Below, piece after piece: positions 11,284 to 21,405 of a stretch of DNA of 64,000 nucleotides (the first letter of the stretch is position 1; each line of letters opens with the position of its first letter). The stretch covers positions 3,666,701 through 3,730,700 of the forward strand of contig CM076654.1 of the NCBI GenBank assembly GCA_038496675.1, in the 5' to 3' direction. Under the pieces are notes generated by a model, which ran no database searches, was not told where the DNA came from, and saw nothing but the letters and a program-made list of their open reading frames with translations. The position numbers were made by a program, and so were the translations under genes. This stretch comes from Rachycentron canadum (Eukaryota > Chordata > Actinopteri > Carangiformes > Rachycentridae).

Positions 11284-13154
11284 CTGTGAAAAAAAAAAAA
11301 AAAAGTATTTGGCAAAATAATCAAATTAGAGTGTCGTACTATACAGTGTTGTAGAAATCAAAATACTCCCTCACATCAATGCCTTGATTTGTCAGCTTTT
11401 ACCAAGCTGACAAATCGATACTACTATGCTAACTAACATTGTCATACGTCAAATCATTCCAGACAGTTAGTTTGAAGGCTGTCAGGAGAAATGAAATAGA
11501 GATTCCCAATTGTTGTGACAAAGAACTGCTTGATTGACTTCACCAGGTGGGCTACCATGCTGCTGATTTACCCACTGCTAAACAAGCTCAACTAATCTTA
11601 CTTTTCAGTATGTCATACTGAACATATCATTTCAAATGTTGTGGCCAAACGGCAAACCAGCCACTGACAATAAAAAGTCCATTTGTCTAAGTATTTACTT
11701 AATCCCTACTAGGTTTAGGTTAGGAATTAAGGCTTGCCCTCAGAAATTAAAAAAGTCAAGTATCTCACATGCAATGAGGCATTTACCTGGCATGAAAAAC
11801 CTACATTTACATTTTTTCATTTGGAAAGAGTCCTACCTAACAGGGACACAGGAATTCCACTTTTTATGATACTTAGATATTTATAAAATTAGAAATCATT
11901 ACACGGTGAAAGACATTAATCAGTACTACATAACTGAACAGCAAACAATAGTCAGTAAGGCTGCTGATCTAGCTCTTTACACTTTAAGTCACATTCATAC
12001 AGCGCTTTCTACTACTCCTACTTTCTGATTAGTGAAAAACCTGCTCTACTTCCACAGAAGGCACAGAAAAGGTAAGTGCTGACAGTGATACAGGGGACTG
12101 TACAATCATTATATAATTTTTGTATCACTGCGATAAAGTGCCTTGATTTGTCAGGCATTAACTGAATTAGGCCAAACCAGACAGTCAAATTATTTTATTG
12201 GTTAACACAATTTATGTTCTAGAAAATCCTTAGATTGTAAAATTTAAAAAAAAGTAATGTAAAATTTCATATACTGTGATAGAGGATTTCATCTAATGTA
12301 AATCTTAAGCATCTATGCAACCTCAGATCTACACCTGGCATACAAGCAGAAGGACGTTATGACTCTATTACTGTGAAATAAACCAAACTAAAACAAAAAT
12401 GAACAACACATTTTATGGGCAGGTATAGATAGAAATGCTCTCAATACACTTGGAAAAAAAAAAAAATGGCTCTACTTACAGATCCAAACCGTAAAGTGCA
12501 ATAACTCCATACATAACCAGTCAAGAGCGAGCCACAACTACTCTTTCGCCGCTGCTGTACATCAGATAAAGCCCTCCAAATCAACCTCTAGCCTCGTGCG
12601 ACTGCGACACACCCAGCATGTAAGCTTAAGAAAGTCACTCTTCTACAGATGATGTTCCGTTTTGGCTTATTTAACCCAAACAACAGAGCCGCCAGGAGCC
12701 ACCTTGCTCCCCTGCTCTCTATTCTTAGCCATTTCCGTTAATAATACCCAGAGTATTGTCTGTGGGGGCCTTGAGAAGCACCTCCCTCGACCTTCAGGAG
12801 GAGATCCTGTTTATCTTATAGGAGCTGCTGTCTCCAACCAGTGTCTCTCTGGAATAATCTACCGTCACCTTTTGCACCCCTGCACCGCCCCCCAAAACAC
12901 ACACCGACACATACACAACAAGACTCAAGAGCTGGCATTCATCACAGCATGTTCTTTGTTAGGAAATTGTAAAAGCGAGGAGTCAAAACGCCCAGTCTGA
13001 TCCTTAGCCAAATAGGCAAACCTTAGACTGGCCGCTGTTCAAAGAAACTTTATGACACATAACAGCCATTCAAACCATAGACTGTACACAGTTTCCAGTA
13101 GAGTAGCCTGGATTGGGTAGATGATTTGGCACATACACACATGGCGATACTCAC
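11284..13154 (-). other. lrrc8a: lrrc8a 5' intron, with a possible alternative first exon
   Basis: Intron upstream of the coding exon. A donor-like GGATCT/GTAAGTAGA on the minus strand ends a possible alternative first exon at 12480, extending towards about 12640. A TATA-like TTAAATAA lies at 12667-12674 in the right position upstream of it. This is inference from signals only. The intron also holds a 13-bp perfect hairpin (11386-11416) and a repeated 16-bp motif. Confidence 0.35.
11386..11416. repeat. Perfect 13-bp inverted repeat (hairpin), 5-nt loop
   Basis: GATTTGTCAGCTT at 11386-11398 pairs exactly with AAGCTGACAAATC at 11404-11416. Part of the left arm, in the context TGCCTTGATTTGTCAG, recurs at about 12139-12154 in the same intron, which suggests remnants of a short dispersed element. 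Confidence 0.8.
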
Positions 13155-13280
13155 CAGTTTGGAGGTGTTATCTGTGCTCCACTGCCCGATGATGTCTCAG
13201 GTGGACCAGCCACTCTCTGTGTATCCAAAACTCTTCATGGACCATTGTCCGACTCATGGTCGTGGGGTTGAATAGAAGAT
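13155..13280 (-). other. lrrc8a: lrrc8a non-coding 5' UTR exon
   Basis: A 126-nt exon bounded by acceptor CCCCTTTTCAG (exon begins ATCTTCTATT) and donor CAAACTG/GTGAGTATCG. A further donor GGTCG/GTATGTTTAG at 13769-13770 would end the first exon inside the GC-rich promoter. LRRC8A genes typically have non-coding leader exons ahead of the large coding exon. Splice use is inferred. Confidence 0.6.
13168..13257 (-). other. Upstream ORF (29 codons) in lrrc8a leader
   Basis: Inside the leader exon, ATG at 13257-13255 opens a 29-codon frame (MSRTMVHEEFWIH...) closed by TAA at 13170-13168. If the exon is used, ribosomes would meet this frame before the lrrc8a start, a common way to dampen translation. 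Whether it is conserved is unknown. Confidence 0.4.
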
Positions 13281-13770
13281 CTGAAAAGGGGACGTTGGGA
13301 GATAGTTAATGTGTTTTCTCAGCTTTATGTTACCTGTACGTGCATCAAACTTAAACAAGTTATGCTCCAACAACACGTGCCCTATTAACATGAGTTTGAT
13401 TTATCATGAACAGACACTTGTGCGACTTCACATTTAATGCATTAGTGCACCCTTCAAATATCAGTCAGCTGTTTGTAACCCCACCATGGGGTGTCTTTGT
13501 CATCTGGCTAGGTAGCTCAGCAAGCTAGAGGAAAGTTAAAGCCGAGTGTTTTTCTCTGTATACGGTAACACAATGTTACACACTGCCTTTGAGGAGCCAC
13601 ACTGCTAAGTGACAACAAGCTACGTATCGGTAATAACCACAAACAAGAACAAACCTGGCTGTTAAGAAAAAAAAAAAAACAAGACACAACAACTACAACA
13701 ACAACAAAAACACGTTAGCAAACTAAGCTAAGCTGCTATTAGCCGGTAAGCTAACCTAGCTAAACATACC

Positions 13771-14190
13771 GACCGCCGGCTCTTTCTGTCACCGAAAGTT
13801 TTACATCCAAGCAAACGCTGCAGTTCACATGTCGGCGGTAAACTGCTAACATGTGCCCGGCACTGCCGGGGGGTTCAACTTACACCGTTTGCTGCCCTGC
13901 GGTCAAACCCAACGCTACTTTAACACCAATGGTTGCTAACAAATTGTGTTTGCTCTTGCTAGCGGCTCGGCTTGCTAGCTGTTGTTTTGTCTTTCCAGCA
14001 CCTCCGAGACAGCGCCGAGTCCTCCGCTTACACCGCCCGGCCGAGGGGTGGCAGGGTGGAGCTTTTCAACGGATCCAGAGGAGCGCCCTTCTTCCTCTGC
14101 CTTTTTTTTTTTTTTTTGGAAGGGAGATGTGGATGTTGTGACAGGAAGAGCTAGTTTAACAGTATCATATGGTGTGTTTTAACTCCAGAC
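13771..14190. promoter_or_regulatory. Shared head-to-head promoter, lrrc8a / hscb
   Basis: The interval between lrrc8a exon 1 (minus) and the hscb start codon (plus) is about 420 bp and enriched in CpG and GC relative to its surroundings (for example 13,790-14,100). It lacks an obvious TATA box. This fits a bidirectional CpG-type promoter of two housekeeping genes. Transcription starts are not visible. Confidence 0.6.
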
Positions 14191-17100
14191 ATGTTGTCAT
14201 TGAACTCCCTGCGGACGGTGCTCTCCTCCCGGGCGGCGCTGCACCGGAGCCGGCTGATGTCGAGCCGCCTGTCCGTCTCTAAAGCTGGTGCATGTTCGGC
14301 GCACTGGACGTCCAGCAGCTTCCCCAACAAGGACGAGTCGTGGCGCTGCAACGTGAAGGAAAGAGGGTTAACCTGCTCCACTGATCGAGCCAATTCACCC
14401 AGGGGTTACTGCACAGGCCGAGTCACACAGAGCTGCTGGAGCTGCACACAGCCTCTGGGCCAAACGCCTTCATTCTTCTGCATGTCATGCAAAGTAGTTC
14501 AGCCCCCTGAAGAAGGGGCATCTTACTTCCAGATCATGGACTGGTGAGTATGCAACCTCCCCAACTATTACACTGCCATCATGTCTACATCAACTGTGGG
14601 CAAAACGTTTCACGTCACCATGTGTTGCCTCTTTTCAGTGACTACACATTCACACTGGACACGCAAAAGCTGCAGAAAAGATACTTGCAGCTCCAGAGGT
14701 CTCTGCATCCTGACAACTTCAGCCAGAAATCTGTGGTAGGCAGGGGGGAGAGAGGGGAGTCTGAACAGGGATCAGTTGAGCGTGATGGTCTGTGAGTCCT
14801 GTCTATTAGCAGAAGTGTGACACAGGAAACGGGGTCTGGCCCTTTGTCCCCATTAGGCCACTTGACTGGACATTTTTGTTTTGTTTAGTGTGATCCATTG
14901 TGACTTGGTCCAGGAAATAATAATTCTGGACAAAACTGAAAGATGGCATTGGAAAAAATGGGTTGCCCTCGCAAACTGACTTTCCCCACATTAAGCAACC
15001 ACGCAAGGAATCAAAAGTTTAACAGCTCAATGCCATAAATTATGTCTCAGTTTTATTAACTATCCCAACAGGCGGTTCCAGTTACACAACATGCACCAAT
15101 ACCAAGTTTCCCTAAGCCCTTATTAATACCATTAATTACACCTGACACCTGTCTACTCTGAAAAAGATGACTCTATATTGTAACTTCAAAATCTTACATG
15201 TAAAGGTTAAGCAAGAGAAAATTAAAGTTTGACATATGGAGACCTTTCCATCCACCATCAATCCATATATTTCACAGCTTTTGCCACGATCGATCTGTGG
15301 TACAGGGAGAAATTACGGCTCATATGTCCCAAAGAAACTGTGCCGTTAAAACTGGAATCCAAGGTTGGACTTGAAAACATATTTGGGCAGTGGAGAAAAA
15401 TTAAGCAGCACAAGTCATACCCTAAACGAACCAGCAAAGTTAAGTATAGGACAACTAATGACCATAATGGGGGGGAAATGCCTGCTAGTTTCCCAGTGCC
15501 CGAGGCAACATTCAAATAGCTTGTTTTATATAGCCAGCAGGCCAAAACCCAAAGATTTAATACAGATCAATTTACGGCCACGACAAAGGAAAGCAGTTTA
15601 AATTCTCATCACATTAGCAGGTTGAAACCATGAATGTTTTAGCTTTTTTGCCTTAAAAACAACTGAAATGACTTCTCTACTAAAATTTGTTTGCCCAACT
15701 AATTGATCAATTGACTAATTGTTTAAACTTTCATTAAATATATGGTGGATATCTGTGAACTGCCCTTACCTCAGACTTTTATGTCAACAAACAATTTAAA
15801 ATGTATTAAGAATAAAGCCGCTCAAAGCAATTTTGCTTGTTAATGACTCTGGCGTACAGAAAAAGGCAAATGATAACTGAAGTGTAAATTGTAGTGTAAA
15901 GGGACATTCCACTAATTTTACATGTAAAGGTAAGTTTTAGATTGAGAAGGATGCAGTGAAAATGTGCTGTGGAGGAGCTATGACTGTGTCATAGTCATGC
16001 CATTAGGGTGCTATATAGGTGCCAGCAAGTTGCATTAGGGGAAATGTAGGATTCAGTGTTTTTTGGAGCTCGACCCATTCTACTGCCTTTAAGTCAGTGT
16101 ATTTCTGCCTCCGCTGCTTTAGGAAATGATATAGGATATCATTAATGAAATTCACACAGCAAACCCATGGTGATTGAGGAAATAAAATTTCCTCTTCAGT
16201 TTTGATTCATCTATTTTTATAAGCAGACAAGTATACCTTTGAGCTACTTGGTAAATTACATTCATCCCAATGCGCACTTGGGCTGATGAGAAAAGTTGGA
16301 CTATATTTAACATAAAACTTCAGACTAGATCAGCTTTAAAAACGTCACAGAAAGAAGTACAACTCATAAATAAGCCCAATGCATCTGAATGTGTTTATAG
16401 ATCGTTTTAATAAAGTAATAAATAGAGCACAAAGGTTTCACATCATACAGTTTCCCCCCCGTGAATCTTTTCTAAAAAACCTGCATGGCAGTTTGGACGA
16501 AATAAGCGTTATGGATACAAGGAGGGGCAGAGATCTGTTGCTTCCCATGTAATTTATTCTGTACACTCGGGTGGAAAAGCACAATGCAGAGTCTTGTCAA
16601 GAAATGATATGAAAGCTAAACTCATATTCAGCAGAGTGTGAGGGAGGAGAGGTTGCCTAAATGGTTTCTTCACACACAACCTGTCCAATATTGTACTGAC
16701 TGTGTTTTATTTATCAGCACCTCTGGCCATTTTTTCTTAATTAGACATCCTCTAGCCTCAGGGGTCTTCATCATATATAGAAAACTCATTACTTATACAA
16801 GGCTACAAGGCAGCCACCTACTGCACTGGTTGTTATTACAGAAACAGCTCCACACGATGGGCCCATGGGCCAGAGCTTGAGACTATTGATTTTCTCGAGA
16901 GCTGACAGACCTGATAGCTGCAAAATGTACTCAGATCTGCCAACCATTTCCAAGATATTTTCCTTCCCGTCTTGTTTCTACACATCTGTCGTGTCAAACT
17001 TCCACCTGCATCCCTTGAAGGGTCCCAAAACTGCTCGACTACAAAGGAGTAGCTGTACGTCATGCACCTAATTGACAGTATCACAGAGGACTTGGTGTTT

Positions 17101-18873
17101 AGAAAATTGACAGTAGTATAGACTGGGATGGCAAAGTGTAAAAATACCTCAGACTGTATTCCCTTTTTCATGTCTAATTCTGGATAATGTGAATATTTGT
17201 TGTTTAAAAATGCAAAGCATGTTTGTCAAAAATCACAATAGTGCAGGTTTTCTTTCCTCTTTTTAAGGAATGAATACAGACTGAACTTGTCATAATTAGG
17301 AGCCAAACTCAACAGAGCCCTCTTTTGCAGAAAGAACAGGAGTATTCAGAAAGCCAGTCGGCTCTCGTGAACAAAGCATACAAGACTCTGCGTAAGCCTT
17401 TGAGTCGCGGTCTTTACATGGTGAGTGTGAAGTCTCTGCCTCTGTCTCTAATGAACAGTTTATTTTCATAACTTCAAGCCTCTGTCTGTCTGATCTCCTG
17501 TTCAAGAGCGACATCTTTACCATCTGGCATTCAGGAGTAGTGACATGCTTTTAAAGTAGCAGTGGAGTTTGATGAACTACCCCCCTATGTTTCAGCTGGA
17601 GCTGGAGGGGATGCGCATCGAAGAGGGCACCGACTCCGGGGCTGACGCGGAGTTTCTGATGGAGCTGATGGAGATCAATGAAGCGCTTGATGAAGCACAG
17701 ACCCCAGAAGAAGCCAATAAAATCGCCCAAGACACAAGAGGTAAACAAATATGTCTGTTTGGTTAATTTAGTGTTAGTTTGTTTGAGTGATTTAAGCTAA
17801 TTATTGATTCTAATTTTGCATAAGTGGACAAGAGCTAGTCTGTAGCTACTTGATGCTGACACATCAGATATTTCAGACGAGACTACTTTTATTTATATAT
17901 ATATTCATATGGAAATGAAACAAGATGCTACATAAGCCTGAGCCGCTCCCTGAACATGCTGAGACATGTAAAGATTTCAGGTTTGGCGATACCTGTGGTT
18001 ACCATGGTAACAGCAAGTGCATACTGCAGACGACACCCCATGAGCAGCTACTTTGTAAAGAGGAGGAAGTAGTGTATCTGTTTACAGTGCAACCAAACAA
18101 TCCCATCTTGTGGGAGTGCATATGCATGTAGAACGAAGCAGGGCGGGCATGACAGTAAATAACCAATAAAAACGACTCTATATAGAAAGGTAATTATAGA
18201 TCAAATACATTAAATGGCTAATGCAGACCATAAATGGCATGGGATTTGATTTCATGAAAATGTTAACTATTACAGAATGGGAATAATTGCCCGCCTGATG
18301 CAATAAATCTAAAAATAATCAATATATGACAGAGCTACAGCATCAATGACCATATGATCTGTTCTGTATCCTTTATTGAACTCAAGTGCTGGATGATGTG
18401 AAACTGCGTTAACACAATATTTCTCTTTGATTTGTCTAATACTATTTTCGCATCAAATTGAGCAGTAACTCTGAAAGAGGCACGTGTGCTTTTGCATTTT
18501 CAGGAATGAAAAGCTCCATATGTGCTGTGTCTTGTTAACATGCGCAGCTCTGCAACTTGTCTCTTCCTTCACTTGCAGGGAAACTGGCAGCATTGACAGA
18601 GCAAACAGACGCTGCCCTCCGTAAAGGTATTGTATTCAGATGTTGCACTGAAATATTTTCCTTTCCTCCCACGCATTCCTTTGTTTGTTTTCTAATCTAT
18701 GCTGAAGCTTACCTTTAAGTCGCTGAATGAGTCATTGATTGAACTCTTTCTGTGCGTTTTTTTTTTTTTTTTTATCAGGGGAGCTTCAAACTGCCAAAGC
18801 ACTGCTTGCCCAAATGAAATACCATGCAAACATCGAAGAGAAAGTGAAGGAAAAACTTTCTCAATTCATGTGA
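14191..18873 (+). CDS. hscb: Iron-sulfur cluster co-chaperone HscB, mitochondrial
   Basis: Six exons, 14191-14543, 14639-14735, 17331-17420, 17596-17740, 18579-18626 and 18779-18873, all GT-AG and in frame, encode 275 aa; human HSCB is 235. HSCB is the J-protein that delivers the ISCU scaffold to the HSPA9 chaperone and stimulates its ATPase so that new Fe-S clusters pass to recipient proteins in the mitochondrial matrix. The first about 46 residues are rich in Ser/Arg and lack acidic residues, as in a mitochondrial presequence. Cys82-x2-Cys85 and Cys97-x2-Cys100 form the zinc-type tetracysteine module of metazoan HSCB. The J domain follows, with the HPD motif at 141-143 (LQRSLHPDNFSQKS). The C-terminal helical ISCU-binding domain includes LELEGMRIEEG, FLMELMEINEAL and the NIEEKVKEKL end. 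The region before the cysteine module is longer than in human. Confidence 0.95.
14736..17330 (+). other. hscb: hscb intron 2
   Basis: A 2.6-kb intron between phase-0 junctions. Two opposing open frames at 15229-15545 look like chance frames. An old dispersed repeat covers roughly 15897-16340. Nothing else was recognised. Confidence 0.7.
15897..16340. repeat. Probable dispersed teleost repeat in hscb intron
   Basis: The sequence starting AAAGGGACATTCCACTAA, with later GGTGCCAGCAAGTT and TTTTTGGAGCTCGACCC, resembles a repeat I have seen in several fish genomes. Family and borders are uncertain. Confidence 0.4.
17741..18578 (+). other. hscb: hscb intron 4
   Basis: An 838-bp intron with no open frame of interest. 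It contains a perfect palindromic X-box-like motif at 17998-18011. Confidence 0.7.
17998..18011. promoter_or_regulatory. Palindromic X-box (RFX-type) motif
   Basis: GTTACCATGGTAAC is a perfect 14-bp palindrome and matches the RFX consensus of two GTNRCC half-sites separated by two bases. Binding is not shown. Confidence 0.4.
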
Positions 18874-18994
18874 TTTTTTTTTTTTCCCCCTTATTTTATC
18901 ACATTATTTAATATTTTTTATCAACCTTTGTACAGACACACACAAATTATTATATATTTGTTGAGAATGATGTAAATTATTGTTCAAGTTAAAT

Positions 18995-19000
18995 AATAAA
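18995..19000 (+). terminator. hscb: Poly(A) signal of hscb
   Basis: AATAAA lies 122 nt past the hscb stop, within AAATAATAAAGG, and is the only well-placed canonical signal close to the stop. Confidence 0.75.
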
Positions 19001-19628
19001 GGTTGCAATGCATAATACATAACTGAATTAATGGTGATTGTACTTGTACTTAATTGGATATTTTTGATTAAAAAAAATGTACAGATATGAGGGTGTAATG
19101 GGATGCATGCAGTATCTCCCTTAAATTTCACTAATTTCACAAGCCTAATCATATCTGCTTGTACCTAATGTATCATTAAAGATGACAGAGATCTATAATT
19201 GGTTCTGATTAAAATGCTGCTCGGAGTGTTTATATGATTATCCTGCCTATCAGTTCAGCGTTTTGTCATGTGGGGCTCACACACTAACACAGGACTCTTG
19301 GTCAGTTCCTCGGGTTACCTTTAGGTGGAGACATTACACCTTGACAATGATCATGCAGAAGAAAAGTACATGTTGTACAAACTGGATGTGAGAGCAGTAG
19401 GAAGTGCTTTATTGAGGCAGACAACCTATTGAATAGTTAATGGGGGTTTCATATGTAGCATCAATGCTATAATAACGAGGAAGACCCCACTGAATGACGA
19501 TGGCTTCATGAGCCAAAGATCGCTGATCTGTTTAATGTCTTGCACAATGACCCTGTACACCTATGCCTGCAGCACACTGACAGTGCATCAGAATCTAAAT
19601 TCATCCACCTACCCCCTCATTTAATTTT

Positions 19629-19659
<31 letters not shown>

Positions 19660-21280
19660 TTCAACACTAGAGAAAAACTGTCATAATCTGTAATTACTTT
19701 GCAAATTGGAGCTCAAGTCGCATCAAAGCTTTTGATCCGAGAAAGTGATATAGTTGTAATCACACTGAAATATGGGGAGGGAGTTGGGGGGTGTCACTTA
19801 ATCTCATAGTGAAAAGTGAACCATCAGATCACATATCGTATGAAAAAAATTATTTGAGACATGGAAGCATCTCAACCTAAACTGTTTTGTGTGATAGTGG
19901 TTTTACACTGACACTGCTTCTCAGTGCAGCACGGTCCATAGGCTCATCCCTCTGTAACGCATCCTGACGGGTTGTTTATTAAGTCTGGAACAACGATGTC
20001 ATCTGTCTGAGGTTTTTTCTTTTCTTTTTACCATTGAGAAGCAGTTTCCTTAATACACATAGATAGACATTGAATTAAACAGGACCACTCCCACCACAAG
20101 GAGACTAACAGGCCTATTTATTATTCATGTTGTAATCGAAAGGCATCTACAGCGTCTTTAAATTAATGAGAAAATGTGATCGACCAACACTGAAGCAGCT
20201 GCTGTCTCCCAGAACTCTTTGAAATTGAGTTTGAAAGACACAAAAAGGAAAAAAAAACTCACTACAGCCCGGCTGTGAAATTGACTTGGATGGGAAAGCT
20301 TGGCAAAATGAACTAGGTACATGCAACCACCATGCAGCTTCAGGAATGAGTTAGGTCAGCATCAGACACACTACACGATTTACTGCAGCTGTTGAGGTGT
20401 TTACTTGGATCTGCTGTTGCTCTGGGTTAATTCAAATATCCTGTACAGGTCTCCATGACCCAGTAAATAGAATTCCTCTTGGTTATGTTAGTGACTGCAG
20501 TAGTTTGGTATTAAAAGAAAAAGAAAAAAAAAAAACGCTTATTCAATTTCTTGTTGAGAGTTGAGATGAGAGAATCAATAACCACTCTCTTATGTGTCTA
20601 CTAAATATGAAGCTACAGCCAGCAGCTGGTTAGCTTAGCCTTTCATGAACGCTGTGAAGGAACCAAAATCAGCCTTTGCCTGTAGCTTCACATCTAGAGG
20701 ACAGACATGAGAGTGGTTTCAATCTTCTTGTCTAACTCTGAAATCCTCTCTTTTTATTATGGATGTTGTTTTCTTGCAACCCAAATGACTAATTTTATTG
20801 GATTTAAGATCTCTGTGTGTGGTGCCTGTGAAAAATGAAATTATTCCAGGCATATTCTAGGCAACTGTTGTAACTTGAAAAATGACGGGAGAACAATTTT
20901 ACCTGGATTAAGGTGTCTAAATAAGCCTCCAACAACGTGACTAATAATGCATGTCATAATTGCAGTATTAATCATCTCCATATGGCCTTAAAATAAACTT
21001 GATATTAAGATTAATGTGTTCTTATGACCTACGTCTTAATCATAATGTTCTCATAATCACATTAAGAGTGAAATGTTGGTGAAACACAATTGCAGAGCTC
21101 AAACCTAATAGAAATATGCCTCATTATAGACTCCGTGGTTTATAACGAGGAAAGGCCACCAACCACAGATTTACATAGAGACCTTCAGCTATAGATCCAG
21201 TCATTGGCCTGTGAAAGGTGTGATTGACAGAGGTTAAAGCCAGAAGATGACTCACTGGAGTTGAGCTCCTTCCTCCTCAG
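19001..21280. other. Intergenic spacer right of hscb
   Basis: AT-rich, with a T-run at about 19637-19661 and a fold-back repeat at 20560-20739. No exon was recognised before the candidate at 21281. Confidence 0.6.
20560..20739. repeat. Imperfect inverted repeat, fold-back teleost element
   Basis: The arm at about 20560-20617 (including AACCACTCTCTTATGTGTCT and GAAGCTACA) is matched in reverse complement by 20681-20739 (TGTAGCTTCACATCTAGAGG ... ATGAGAGTGGTTTCAATC). The loop holds CAGCCAGCAGCTGGTTAGCT, which I recognise from a very common teleost repeat. The whole looks like a MITE-like fold-back or two head-to-head fragments. Confidence 0.6.
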
Positions 21281-21405
21281 AGCCGAGCCGCAGCCGTTAT
21301 GATCCTCGCCCTACTGCTCAGCCTCTGTGTGACTCAGCCGCTGAGTGTCAGTCCCATCATCCCACAGACACCTCGAGCCTGCTGTGTGTACTCCTGTCTC
21401 ACCAG
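21281..21405 (+). CDS. Candidate signal-peptide exon of an unidentified secreted protein
   Basis: An acceptor-like CTCCTTCCTCCTCAG precedes 21281, an ATG with G at -3 lies at 21299-21301, and a donor CACCAG/GTAGTA follows 21405. The 35 complete codons begin MILALLLSLCVTQPLSV, a good signal-peptide profile (short hydrophobic core, then a small-residue region). They continue to a cysteine-rich RACCVYSCLT and break in phase 2. CC-x3-C also occurs in insulin/relaxin A chains, but its position directly after the signal peptide does not fit that family. I do not recognise the gene and could not find the next exon. It could be chance. Confidence 0.3.

Noticed and set aside
15229..15545. Opposing frames of 96 and 95 codons in hscb intron 2
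   Set aside because: Neither matches a protein family known to me; mirror-image frames of equal length are typical of chance openness.
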